Assembly: GCA_964464965.1 (NCBI GenBank)
Contig: CAYXHM010000010.1
Location: 1 to 64,000 of the forward strand
Direction: 5' to 3'
DNA: 64,000 nt
Origin: UBA5543 sp964464965
Lineage (GTDB): Bacteria > Bacteroidota > Bacteroidia > Chitinophagales > Chitinophagaceae
This document shows, in pieces, positions 53,683-62,494 of this stretch. Made by a program: the position numbers and the translations under genes. How positions within the stretch are numbered: position 1 is the stretch's first letter; every line of letters starts with the position of its first letter. Under the pieces are notes generated by a model. It did no database searches. It was not told the origin of the DNA and worked only from the letters and a program-made list of their open reading frames with translations.

Positions 53683-54822
53683 TTAAACTACCGTAAGATA
53701 GATATATGCGTATGAAAAACGTGCGCTTTCCGGCACCATTACCAATATCCTGTCGCCTTTTTTCGCTTTCCCGCTGTTCAGCAGCTCTTCCAGCATAAAG
53801 TAGGCCGATGCGCTACCTACATTACCTACTTTAGGGAGATTATAAAACCATTTATCAAATGGTATATCCATGCCCAATGCTGCATGGTATTTATGTATCT
53901 GGTGCTTGAAAAACTCGCTGGACATGTGCGGCAGGTAATAATCAACCATGTCTGATGTCAGGCCATGCTTTTCCATGAGTTCTTTCAGGAATATACCACC
54001 TTTGGGTACTATATGCTCGCCCAGCAGGCGTGTGTCCTGTTTTACAGAAAATATGCTTTCGTTCGACCAGTCTTCGATACTGCGGTCGTTCCAGCCTGTA
54101 AGTGCAGCCGTTTCAGGGTCTTTTGTAGCCCCAGCATACATACAGGTTTCCAACTCATTGGCAAAAGACGTAGTTTCCAGCCACTCTATGCGGTAAGAAA
54201 GGCCATCTTTATTGGGTTCAGACTGTACCAGCGCTGCAGCAGCACCATCGCTCAGCATCCAGCGCAGGAAGTCTTTTTCAAATGCTATGTAGCCGTTCTC
54301 TTCCAGTTTTGCTATGTTTTCAGCTTCGGACTCAAAGCGGGAAGCGTGCATCCAGGTACTCATCTTTTCAGAACCGCAACCTACGGCTGTATCTGCCATA
54401 CCTGCTGCTATGGCCATATATGCATATTTTAATGCCTGCATACTGCTGACACAGGTACCCGATGCCGATATTAGCTCTACACGGCCGGCATTGGTAAGCG
54501 CGCCATGCACCATAGATGCATGGGAAGGGATAACCTGCTCAGGAGAACTGGTACCCACTGCAAGTATCTCCATTTTTTCTATGGGTATCTTTTCGTCGAA
54601 AAGTGCCTGGATGGCATTTGCAGCCATTTCTACATTGGTATGTGTACTCACTCCATTGCGAAATGCGTAGTAACGTGTCTTAATGCCATTATTCCTAAGT
54701 ACGATGGAGCGCGCCTTTGACGGCCTCCCGTTTACCATACCCAGCACTTCTTCCATCTCGTCATTGCCTACCGGATCGTTGGGTAAATACTTCGAAAGGC
54801 GTGTAATATAAACAGGTCTCAC
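53683..54822 (-). CDS. darB: Beta-ketoacyl-ACP synthase III, DarB-like
   Basis: KAS III/FabH-type thiolase-fold enzyme of 379 aa. The catalytic cysteine is C124 in SASGTCVSSMQA. The histidine and asparagine of the Cys-His-Asn triad are in YYLPHMSSEF and PKVGNVGSASAYF. Length and the following DarA-like gene point to DarB, which condenses two acyl units in dialkylresorcinol biosynthesis, rather than housekeeping FabH. The acyl carrier protein usually clustered with it is not in the window. A promoter core lies 25 nt upstream. Confidence 0.88.
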   Translation of the reverse strand: MRPVYITRLSKYLPNDPVGNDEMEEVLGMVNGRPSKARSIVLRNNGIKTRYYAFRNGVSTHTNVEMAANAIQALFDEKIPIEKMEILAVGTSSPEQVIPSHASMVHGALTNAGRVELISASGTCVSSMQALKYAYMAIAAGMADTAVGCGSEKMSTWMHASRFESEAENIAKLEENGYIAFEKDFLRWMLSDGAAAALVQSEPNKDGLSYRIEWLETTSFANELETCMYAGATKDPETAALTGWNDRSIEDWSNESIFSVKQDTRLLGEHIVPKGGIFLKELMEKHGLTSDMVDYYLPHMSSEFFKHQIHKYHAALGMDIPFDKWFYNLPKVGNVGSASAYFMLEELLNSGKAKKGDRILVMVPESARFSYAYIYLTVV

Positions 54823-54847
54823 TATTGCTAAATATCAATTTGACTTG

Positions 54848-54855
54848 CAAAAATA
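54848..54855 (-). promoter_or_regulatory. Bacteroidota -7 element for darBA
   Basis: Minus-strand TATTTTTG matches TAnnTTTG and ends 25 nt before the darB-like start codon. Confidence 0.6.
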
Positions 54856-54926
54856 ATTATTCTCCATTGCTTTACAATTAATGGTAAATATATTTGATGT
54901 ATGCCTGTGGAGAAACAGGTATCAAA

Positions 54927-54960
54927 AACAAGGCCCCCTGCGGCTTGAGGGAGCCTTGTT
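54927..54960 (-). terminator. Terminator of htrA
   Basis: AACAAGGC-CCCT pairs with AGGG-GCCTTGTT, with one bulged base on each arm. A minus-strand T run follows (AAAAA on the plus strand at 54924-54928). Confidence 0.85.
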
Positions 54961-54977
54961 GTGTATAAAAATCTGAA

Positions 54978-56444
54978 TTATTGCGCCAATTGCAGGCCGT
55001 AATGGTACATGCCGTTCCTGCCGGGATAAAAGCCTGCCAGTTGCAGCTTTGTATTGGCAGATACCACTGCATGAAACTCGTCTATGGTTGTTACCTCCTT
55101 ATCATTCACCTGCGTGATGATAAATCCCTCCTTCATAGCCGTTTGTTGTGCGATGGCACCATCTTCCAGTCCCTCTACCATTACGCCGCCCGGTATGTTA
55201 AAAGCCTGTATCTCCTTGCTGCTCAGGTTGCGCAGTTTAGCGCCCAGTACTTTAGCCGGTGTGGTGCTTTTTATGATCTTTGTGTTACCATCCAGGTTTT
55301 TCAGTTCTACCAGGGTGTGTATCATTTTACCTTTGCGTGTATAGTCTATACTAACCTTGTCCCCGGGTTTGTGCAGCGCTATCTGCTCCAGCAACTGGGG
55401 AGCGCTGTTTACTGTTGCGCCGTTTACAGATACTATAAAGTCGCCCTTTTGTATGCCTGCCTTGGCAGCAGCGCCATTTTCATATATATAGGCTACATAT
55501 ACACCTTTGTTGCGGTCCAGCTCCAGTTCTTTTATTTGTTCAGGTCTTGCTGTCCTTACGTCCAGGTAGCTGATGCCCAGGTAGCCGCGCTGTACAGAGC
55601 CATAATCTATTATATCTTCCACTACTTTCTTTACTATATTAGATGGTATGGCATATGAATAGCCTGCATATGAACCCGTTGGTGATGCTATAGCAGCGTT
55701 GATGCCGATCAGTTGGCCTTTGGTATTCACCAGTGCACCGCCGCTATTGCCGGGGTTTACCGCAGCATCTGTTTGTATAAAAGACTCTATAGCGGTTGCG
55801 CTCTGTGTCTGGTTAATACCCAGCGAGCGGCTCTTGGCACTCACAATACCTGCCGTAACTGTGGCATCCAGCGTAAGAGGGTAACCTACTGCCAGCACCC
55901 ATTGTCCCAGCTTAACATCGTCAGAGTTACCATATTCCATAAACGGGAGGTTCTCTGCATCTATCTTTAATACGGCTATATCTGTAGAAGGGTCTGTTGC
56001 CAGTAGTTTAGCTACTGTAGTGTACCGGTCGTTAAAGGTAACTGTCACTTCGTCAGCCCCTGCCACTACGTGGTTGTTGGTAATAATGTAGCCATCGGGC
56101 GATACTACCACGCCGGAGCCTGCACCCATTTGGGGCGGCTGAAACATATCCTGGTATATATCACCAAATATAGTTGGCCTTCTTACCACTACCTGGCGGC
56201 CATTTGTTTTTGTTTTAATATGTACTACAGCCTGTACAGCAGCCTCTGCAGCAGGTTGAAAATCGGCCGGTGGGGTGCTGGATACAACACCACCGGAATA
56301 GTTCACATAATTTACCGGCATATTGTTGGCGGTTGCGCCAGGTAAAGTGAAGCTATCGTTGGCAGAATACTTTGCCGCAATGTAAAGTGTTAGTAATGAT
56401 GTAAGTGCGGCTGTCAGAATAACAGGGATGAACCTTGATTTCAT
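54978..56444 (-). CDS. htrA: Periplasmic Do/HtrA-family serine endoprotease
   Basis: Envelope protease and chaperone of 488 aa that degrades misfolded proteins. N-terminal membrane anchor or signal (about 5-25). The trypsin-like domain has H125 in ITNNHVVA, D155 in TDIAVLK and S234 in NPGNSGGALV. Two PDZ domains follow (about 300-385 and 410-485). A minus-strand promoter core lies 38 nt upstream. Stress regulation is expected for the family, but no sigma-E-like site is recognised here. Confidence 0.95.
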   Translation of the reverse strand: MKSRFIPVILTAALTSLLTLYIAAKYSANDSFTLPGATANNMPVNYVNYSGGVVSSTPPADFQPAAEAAVQAVVHIKTKTNGRQVVVRRPTIFGDIYQDMFQPPQMGAGSGVVVSPDGYIITNNHVVAGADEVTVTFNDRYTTVAKLLATDPSTDIAVLKIDAENLPFMEYGNSDDVKLGQWVLAVGYPLTLDATVTAGIVSAKSRSLGINQTQSATAIESFIQTDAAVNPGNSGGALVNTKGQLIGINAAIASPTGSYAGYSYAIPSNIVKKVVEDIIDYGSVQRGYLGISYLDVRTARPEQIKELELDRNKGVYVAYIYENGAAAKAGIQKGDFIVSVNGATVNSAPQLLEQIALHKPGDKVSIDYTRKGKMIHTLVELKNLDGNTKIIKSTTPAKVLGAKLRNLSSKEIQAFNIPGGVMVEGLEDGAIAQQTAMKEGFIITQVNDKEVTTIDEFHAVVSANTKLQLAGFYPGRNGMYHYGLQLAQ

Positions 56445-56481
56445 AGTTTTTATCTCCTTTTTTCGTTTAGCTGTAATAGAA

Positions 56482-56489
56482 CAAATTTA
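56482..56489 (-). promoter_or_regulatory. Bacteroidota -7 element for htrA
   Basis: Minus-strand TAAATTTG matches TAnnTTTG, 38 nt upstream of the htrA start codon, in the 282-nt divergent gap with fusA. Confidence 0.6.
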
Positions 56490-56671
56490 CTACCAGTACC
56501 TATTATAAAACTGTTAAAAGTATATTACATAATCTATAAAGGTATAGACAGAAATAGCTTTGAATTTGTTTAATATTATTTAATATATCCCTTCATCTGC
56601 TATAGCCCCGACATAGCCTGAAAAAACCTTTATATCATTAATAATACAAATTTTTCAATCCAAAAAATCAC

Positions 56672-56679
56672 TACCTTTG
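56672..56679 (+). promoter_or_regulatory. Bacteroidota -7 element for fusA
   Basis: TACCTTTG matches TAnnTTTG and is set in a T/A-rich stretch with TTTTT about 20 nt upstream. It gives an AT-rich leader of about 40 nt, as expected for a highly expressed gene. Confidence 0.7.
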
Positions 56680-56726
56680 CACCTCGTTTGTAAAAAATCA
56701 ATTTATAATTATAATAATTTAAAACA

Positions 56727-58877
56727 ATGGCAGACTTACGCTTACAGCGGAACTTTGGTATTGCAGCGCACATTGACGCTGGTAAAACCACAACAACAGA
56801 ACGTATCCTGTATTATACAGGTGTAAACCACAAAATAGGTGAGGTGCACGAAGGTGCTGCTACCATGGACTGGATGGCACAAGAGCAAGAGCGTGGTATT
56901 ACTATTACGTCGGCTGCTACTACCTGTTTCTGGAACTTTCCTATGGTACAGGGTAAACCTACACCGGAATCTAAAAAATACAAATTCAACATCATCGATA
57001 CTCCGGGCCACGTGGATTTTACCATCGAGGTAGAGCGTTCTATGCGTGTACTGGATGGTCTTGTTGCCTTGTTTTCTGCGGTTGACGGTGTTGAGCCCCA
57101 GTCTGAAACAGTATGGCGCCAGGCAAACCGTTATAAAGTACCACGTATAGGTTTCGTAAACAAAATGGACCGTATCGGTGCAGACTTCCTGATGGTGGTT
57201 AAGCAGGTACGCGACATGCTGGGGGCAAAATCTGTTCCCCTGCAATTGCCTATCGGTGCAGAAGATGATTTCAAAGGTGTGATAGACCTTATCCGTATGA
57301 AGTCTATCATCTGGGATGATTCTACCCAGGGTATGACGCATACAGAAGGTGAAGTACCTGCTGATATGGTGGACGAAGCCAACGAATGGCGCGCTGCACT
57401 GGTAGAAGCTGTTGCTGAATACGACGACCAGTTAATGGAGAAGTTCTTCGAAGATCCTAACAGTATCTCTGAAGATGAAATACATGAAGCGGTACGTAAA
57501 GCTACTATCGACCTGAGCATTATACCAATGCTGTGTGGTAGTGCTTACAAAAATAAAGGTGTACAAACAGCGCTGGATGCGGTAATACGTTACCTGCCTT
57601 CTCCAATGGATGTTGAGGCTATCACAGGTACAGACCCGAACAGTGGTGAAGAGATAGTGCGCAGGCCTGATGCAAAAGAACCATTTGCCGCATTAGCGTT
57701 CAAAATCATGACCGATCCTTTCGTTGGTCGCCTGGCATTCTTCCGTGCATACTCTGGTCACCTGGATGCAGGTAGCTATGTACTGAACGTACGTTCAGGT
57801 AAAAACGAGCGTATCAGCCGTATCATGCAGATGCATGCTAACAAGCAAAACCCCATCGATTTCATCGAAGCAGGTGATATTGGCGCAGCGGTAGGTTTCA
57901 AAGACATCAAAACGGGTGATACCCTTTGCGATGAGAAACACCCGATTGTACTAGAGAACATGTTTATACCAGAGCCCGTAATATCTATAGCAGTAGAGCC
58001 TAAAACTCAGGCAGATGCTGACAAAATGGGTATGGCGATAGCTAAACTGGTAGAAGAAGATCCTACACTGCGTGTAAACACAGACGAAGATACAGGCCAA
58101 ACCATCTTGCGTGGTATGGGTGAGCTTCACCTGGAGATCATCGTTGACCGTATGCGTCGCGAGTTTAAGGTAGAGATCAACCAGGGTGCTCCACAGGTTG
58201 CTTATAAAGAAGCGCTTACAAAATCCATCACTCACCGTGAAACGTATAAGAAACAAACAGGTGGTCGTGGTAAGTTTGCTGATATACAATTTGAGTTAGG
58301 ACCGGCTGACCCTGAATTCCTGGCAGAAGAGAAGAATGGTACTTACCAGTTCGTAAACGATATCTTCGGTGGTTCTATACCTAAGGAGTTTATTCCTGCA
58401 ATTATTAAAGGTTTCCAATCTTCTATGGGTACGGGTGTACTGGCAGGTTTCCCTGTTGAGAACCTGAAAGTGCGCCTGTTCGATGGTTCTTTCCACCAGG
58501 TGGATTCTGACGCTATGTCTTTCGAATTGTGTGCTAAATCTGCATTCCGTGAGGCGGGTAAATTGGCTAAACCAATCATCCTTGAGCCTATCATGAAAGT
58601 AGAGGTAACTACACCAGACCAGTACATGGGTGATGTAACAGGTGACCTTAACCGTCGTCGTGCTATGCTGGAAGGTATGGACAGCCGTAACAACCTGCAG
58701 GTTATCAAGGCTAAAGTGCCACTGAGCGAAATGTTTGGTTATGTAACCCAACTGCGTTCTTTGTCTTCAGGCCGTGCTACTTCAGTAATGGAGTTCAGCC
58801 ACTACGCTCCTGCGCCTAAAAACATACAAGACGAGGTTGTAGCTAAAACAAAAGGTGGTAAAGCAATAGCTGAATAG
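56727..58877 (+). CDS. fusA: Elongation factor G
   Basis: Translation GTPase of 716 aa that drives ribosomal translocation and recycling. G1 AAHIDAGKTTTTERI (about 13-27), switch I region EQERGITITSAAT, G3 DTPGHVDF and G4 NKMD, followed by domains II-V (HAPGG-equivalent block and the C-terminal EFG_C domain RSLSSGRATSVMEF). Sequence is of the canonical Bacteroidota type. It stands alone here rather than behind rpsL/rpsG. Codon use favours GGT, CGT and GTA, fitting high expression. Confidence 0.97.
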   Translation: MADLRLQRNFGIAAHIDAGKTTTTERILYYTGVNHKIGEVHEGAATMDWMAQEQERGITITSAATTCFWNFPMVQGKPTPESKKYKFNIIDTPGHVDFTIEVERSMRVLDGLVALFSAVDGVEPQSETVWRQANRYKVPRIGFVNKMDRIGADFLMVVKQVRDMLGAKSVPLQLPIGAEDDFKGVIDLIRMKSIIWDDSTQGMTHTEGEVPADMVDEANEWRAALVEAVAEYDDQLMEKFFEDPNSISEDEIHEAVRKATIDLSIIPMLCGSAYKNKGVQTALDAVIRYLPSPMDVEAITGTDPNSGEEIVRRPDAKEPFAALAFKIMTDPFVGRLAFFRAYSGHLDAGSYVLNVRSGKNERISRIMQMHANKQNPIDFIEAGDIGAAVGFKDIKTGDTLCDEKHPIVLENMFIPEPVISIAVEPKTQADADKMGMAIAKLVEEDPTLRVNTDEDTGQTILRGMGELHLEIIVDRMRREFKVEINQGAPQVAYKEALTKSITHRETYKKQTGGRGKFADIQFELGPADPEFLAEEKNGTYQFVNDIFGGSIPKEFIPAIIKGFQSSMGTGVLAGFPVENLKVRLFDGSFHQVDSDAMSFELCAKSAFREAGKLAKPIILEPIMKVEVTTPDQYMGDVTGDLNRRRAMLEGMDSRNNLQVIKAKVPLSEMFGYVTQLRSLSSGRATSVMEFSHYAPAPKNIQDEVVAKTKGGKAIAE

Positions 58878-58897
58878 TAATTACTTTATAATACTAC

Positions 58898-58930
58898 AAA
58901 CGCCCTGACAAAAGTCGGGGCGTTTTGTTT
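58898..58930 (+). terminator. Rho-independent terminator of fusA
   Basis: AAACGCCCTGAC and GTCGGGGCGTTT form a stem with an AAAA loop and one mismatch, then TTGTTT. Confidence 0.88.
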
Positions 58931-58949
58931 ATGGTTAAATAAAGACAAA

Positions 58950-58975
58950 AAAGGCAGGATATAAGTCCTGCCTTT
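58950..58975 (-). terminator. Terminator of rlmI
   Basis: AAAGGCAGGA pairs with TCCTGCCTTT around a 6-nt loop. The minus strand has a T run beyond it. It begins 2 nt after the rlmI stop codon. Confidence 0.88.
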
Positions 58976-58977
58976 TA

Positions 58978-60150
58978 TTATAATACCTGTACGATTAAGA
59001 ATTTCAGATACTGCGTAGTGGGTACGTGCCACAGTATGGGGTGGTCTGATGCCTGTGTCTGCCATGTCACCTGCCTTAGCTTACGCTTGGCGTCTTTAGC
59101 AGCCATTTCTATTGTTTTCAGGAACATATCAGGCGGTACCAGGTTGGTGCAAGAGGCTGTTACCAGGAATCCACCGGGCTTTACCAGCTTCATGCCACGC
59201 AGGTTTATTTCCTTATAGCCTGTTACGGCCTTGTCTATATTAGCCCTGCTCTTAGTAAATGCCGGAGGGTCCAGCAGCACCACATCATATTTCCTCCCGT
59301 CTTTCGACCATTCTTTCAGTTTGTCAAAAGCATTCACCGCCTCAAACCTGCATATATCTTCGTAGCCGTTCAGCTTTGCATTCTCTGTTGCGGTAGCTAC
59401 AGCCTTGTCAGATATATCCAGCCCCAGTACGCTTTTAGCGCCGTAGTGTGCTGCATATACCGAGAAGGTGCCGGTATAACAGAATGCCTCCAGTACGTCT
59501 GCACCTTTTACGATATGCTGTATGGCACGACGGTTGTCCTGCTGGTCAAGGAAGTAGCCGGTCTTTTGCCCGTTCACTATATCTACATGAAATTTCAGCC
59601 CGTTTTCGTTGATGATGAGGTTCGTGTCAAATGGCTCCGATAAAAAACCTTTCAGTTGGGGCAGGTCTTCTACCTCGCGTACAGGCACATCATTACGCTC
59701 ATATATACCTTTGGGCGAGAATATTTTATTCAGTGCATCTACTATCGCTTCTTTCCATATATCTATACCCAGGGACAGTGTTTGTATCACAAAGTAGTCG
59801 TTGAACTTATCTATGATAAGCGCCGGCAAGCCATCGGCCTCGCCAAATATCAACCTGCAGTTTTCTGTATAACCTATCTGCTGCCTGTACTTCCACGCAT
59901 CCAGTATCCTGTTATAAAAGAACGCTGCATTTATCTGCTCGTCTTTGTTGCGGGTTAGCAAGCGTATCCTTATTTGTGATGAAGGATTGATATACCCCTT
60001 GCCTATAAAGGAACCATTGTAGGAATATAATTCTACTATGTCTCCCGGCTGGTACTCACCATCGCTGTCTCCCAACTCGTTTGAAAATACCCATGGGTGC
60101 CCTTGTACCACCCTGTCACCTATTTTTTTGCGTAAGAAAAACTTAGCCAT
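58978..60150 (-). CDS. rlmI: 23S rRNA (cytosine-C5)-methyltransferase, RlmI-like
   Basis: rRNA m5C methyltransferase of the RlmI (YccW) family, 390 aa from the ATG at 60150. An in-frame ATG at 60171 lies upstream of the promoter core and is rejected. N-terminal PUA domain (about 1-75, GHPWVFSNEL), central EEHEE-like region (about 80-180), then a Rossmann methyltransferase domain with VLEAFCYTGTFSVYAA, GLDISDKAV, LLDPPAFTKS and the catalytic cysteine region ASCTNLV. The target in E. coli is C1962; the position here is assumed by family. Confidence 0.9.
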   Translation of the reverse strand: MAKFFLRKKIGDRVVQGHPWVFSNELGDSDGEYQPGDIVELYSYNGSFIGKGYINPSSQIRIRLLTRNKDEQINAAFFYNRILDAWKYRQQIGYTENCRLIFGEADGLPALIIDKFNDYFVIQTLSLGIDIWKEAIVDALNKIFSPKGIYERNDVPVREVEDLPQLKGFLSEPFDTNLIINENGLKFHVDIVNGQKTGYFLDQQDNRRAIQHIVKGADVLEAFCYTGTFSVYAAHYGAKSVLGLDISDKAVATATENAKLNGYEDICRFEAVNAFDKLKEWSKDGRKYDVVLLDPPAFTKSRANIDKAVTGYKEINLRGMKLVKPGGFLVTASCTNLVPPDMFLKTIEMAAKDAKRKLRQVTWQTQASDHPILWHVPTTQYLKFLIVQVL

Positions 60151-60154
60151 GGCG

Positions 60155-60162
60155 CAAAAGTA
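60155..60162 (-). promoter_or_regulatory. Bacteroidota -7 element for rlmI
   Basis: Minus-strand TACTTTTG matches TAnnTTTG and ends 4 nt before the start codon, so the mRNA should be leaderless. It decides the start at 60150. Confidence 0.6.
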
Positions 60163-60214
60163 GGCAATCAAAACGGTCTTTCATTTTCCTGTGGTAATGT
60201 GGTAGATAGTTACT

Positions 60215-60222
60215 TATTTTTG
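60215..60222 (+). promoter_or_regulatory. Bacteroidota -7 element for recN
   Basis: TATTTTTG matches TAnnTTTG and ends 9 nt before the ATG at 60232. It lies inside the longer open frame that begins at 60199, which argues for the later start. Confidence 0.6.
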
Positions 60223-60231
60223 CTAAGCTTT

Positions 60232-61893
60232 ATGTTACAGAAACTGACTATCAGCAATTACGCCATTATAGACCACCTGGCTGTGCAGCCCGCCCCGCGA
60301 CTGAACATCGTAACGGGAGAAACAGGTGCTGGAAAGAGTATCATACTGGGAGCGTTATCGCTTATACTGGGTGACCGTGCAGACACTTCTGTGCTCATTA
60401 ATAAAGATGAGAAGTGCGTAGTAGAGGCATTGTTTGATGTGAAGGGAAATGCGGCATTCAAGACTGCGCTGGAGGAAGAGGAACTGGATAATGAAGACCA
60501 GTGCATCATACGCCGGGAAATAAATACAAGTGGTAAATCAAGAGCGTTTATCAATGACACCCCCGTAAAGCTGGATGTACTGAACAGGCTTACATCGCTG
60601 TTAGTTGACCTTCACCAGCAGTTTGGCCATCTGGCTTTCGACGATAGCCACTTCCAGATGGATGTGCTGGATGCTGTAGCAGGCAATAGTGCATTAAGAA
60701 AAGAATATAGCATTGCTTATGCCGCATATAAATCTGTTTCAAGAAAGCTACAGGCATTGAAAGCGCAGAAAGCGGAATGGCAGAAGGAGTCTGACTACAA
60801 ACAATACCTGCTGGATGAGTTGGTGGAAGCGGCTTTTAAAGAAGATGAAATAGAACAGGCAGACCTGCAGTTGAAGCAACTGGCACATGCAGAACGTATT
60901 ACACAGGTGTTGCAGGAATCTATACAAAACCTGGACGAGGGTGAACGCCCGCTGGTGAATGAGATAAAACGCATATTGCAGCAACTGGAAAGTATTGCAG
61001 AAATAATGCCCGCAGCAAAATCTGTAACTGAAAGACTGAACGCTGTACATGTAGAGCTGAAAGATATAGCAGGTGAAGTAGAGCTGCTGGCAGATAACGT
61101 GACGATAGATGCCGAGCAGATGCAACAGTTACAGGCAAAAATAGACATAGGGTATAAACTGCTGAAAAAGCACGGTGTACAAACCACCGCTGAACTACTG
61201 GCCATACAGCAGCAACTGAACACAGAACTGCAGGCCAGCCTGGATATAGAAGATGCAATAAATGCCGAAGAGAAAAAGCTACAGGAGCTGTTACAACAGT
61301 TATTGGCAATAGCAGGAAAGCTTTCTGCCACGCGTACACAACACGCTAAGACATTTGCGGCGGAAGTAAATAAGTTGTTGGTACTGGTAGGCATGCCTAA
61401 TGCTGTATTCAGTGTAGTGGTAGATAAGAAATCAGAGCCTGCTGAATTGGGTATGGATGAAGTGCAGTTTTACCTGGATGCTAATAAAAGTGGCCGGCCA
61501 TTGCCCGTACACAAAGCGGCATCCGGCGGGGAGATGAGTCGTATTATGCTGTGCATTAAATCCCTTACTGCAAAAGCTATGCACCTGCCTACATTGATTT
61601 TTGACGAAGTAGATACAGGTGTATCAGGCGAAGCAGCCAAACAGGTGGGCTTATTGCTGCACCGGCTGGCGCAGTACCACCAGGTGATATGTATTACCCA
61701 CCAGCCGCAGGTAGCAGCCCGTGGCGATAATCATATGTATGTGTATAAGAAGGATGAAAAAGGCCGTATTACGACACGCATCAAAATACTGGAAGGTGAA
61801 GACAGGATAGTAGCCATAGCCAAGATGATAGGCGGTGAACAACCCGGGCAGGCTGCATTGCAAAACGCCCGCGAACTGGTAACACTGAATTAA
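60232..61893 (+). CDS. recN: DNA repair protein RecN
   Basis: SMC-like ATPase of 553 aa that acts early in double-strand-break repair. The start MLQKLTISNYAIIDHL is the family form. Walker A GETGAGKS (about 31-38), a long coiled coil (about 150-360) interrupted by a hinge-like region, and C-terminal signature SGGEMSRIMLCIKS with Walker B LIFDEVDTGVSG and the HQPQVAA loop. Its stop overlaps that of the next, converging gene by 4 nt. No LexA box is recognised upstream. Confidence 0.95.
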   Translation: MLQKLTISNYAIIDHLAVQPAPRLNIVTGETGAGKSIILGALSLILGDRADTSVLINKDEKCVVEALFDVKGNAAFKTALEEEELDNEDQCIIRREINTSGKSRAFINDTPVKLDVLNRLTSLLVDLHQQFGHLAFDDSHFQMDVLDAVAGNSALRKEYSIAYAAYKSVSRKLQALKAQKAEWQKESDYKQYLLDELVEAAFKEDEIEQADLQLKQLAHAERITQVLQESIQNLDEGERPLVNEIKRILQQLESIAEIMPAAKSVTERLNAVHVELKDIAGEVELLADNVTIDAEQMQQLQAKIDIGYKLLKKHGVQTTAELLAIQQQLNTELQASLDIEDAINAEEKKLQELLQQLLAIAGKLSATRTQHAKTFAAEVNKLLVLVGMPNAVFSVVVDKKSEPAELGMDEVQFYLDANKSGRPLPVHKAASGGEMSRIMLCIKSLTAKAMHLPTLIFDEVDTGVSGEAAKQVGLLLHRLAQYHQVICITHQPQVAARGDNHMYVYKKDEKGRITTRIKILEGEDRIVAIAKMIGGEQPGQAALQNARELVTLN

Positions 61894-62402
61894 TTGCTGA
61901 GACCGGAATCTTCTTTGCGTATCTCTTCAAAGCTACTTACATGCATATTCTTCCATAGGCCGGTACTTGTTTTATAATAAATCTTGTTCTCGGCATCTAA
62001 TGGTACTTCCTGCGGAATAGGATGCTTGCCGCCTTTAACAGGGTGTAGTTCCAAAGTGTCACCCTCGTTAATTCTTTTTCCCAGCGGTGTTGTTTCATAA
62101 TCATGCGTTTTTTCATTGTAGTTCATCGCCCTGGTAATATCACACACTTCCCATGTCTGCATACCTTTCCAGAAAAAAGCAGCGGGTTCATTTTTGTCCC
62201 TCCATACTATCACAAATTTATATTCAGGAGGTGCTTCCCTGCGCCCCGGCAACATGTTCTTTTGATTGATAGCAACCAGAAGTTCGGGCTTTGTGCTGCC
62301 TTTCTTTGTTTTAATAGTACTTGCCTTTTTGCTTTGCGCACATGCTGATAAGCTAATGCAGCACAATGCTATAATGATGGCCAGGGAAATATTGTTTCTC
62401 AT
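61890..62402 (-). CDS. Hypothetical lipoprotein
   Basis: Protein of 170 aa with a lipoprotein signal ending in lipobox LSAC (cysteine at about 21). The mature part is basic near the N-terminus (KKASTIKTKKGSTK) and beta-rich, with no domain that I recognise. Probably an outer-membrane-anchored protein of unknown role. It has no close operon neighbour: the S46 peptidase terminator lies between it and the next minus-strand gene. Confidence 0.7.
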   Translation of the reverse strand: MRNNISLAIIIALCCISLSACAQSKKASTIKTKKGSTKPELLVAINQKNMLPGRREAPPEYKFVIVWRDKNEPAAFFWKGMQTWEVCDITRAMNYNEKTHDYETTPLGKRINEGDTLELHPVKGGKHPIPQEVPLDAENKIYYKTSTGLWKNMHVSSFEEIRKEDSGLSN

Positions 62403-62442
62403 ATGCTTTTACAGATTGTACTGTACAGAGTAAATATAAACA

Positions 62443-62474
62443 AAGAGTGCCTGTGGTATGTCACAGGCACTCTT
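62443..62474 (-). terminator. Terminator of the S46 peptidase gene
   Basis: AAGAGTGCCTGTG pairs perfectly with CACAGGCACTCTT around a 6-nt loop, with a T-rich minus-strand tail. It lies 21 nt after the peptidase stop codon. Confidence 0.88.
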
Positions 62475-62494
62475 AAAATTGTTATAAGAAAAGG

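Noticed and set aside
56445..56726. Riboswitch or ribosomal-protein leader before fusA
   Set aside because: The sequence is AT-rich with no recognisable aptamer; only two promoter cores are supported.
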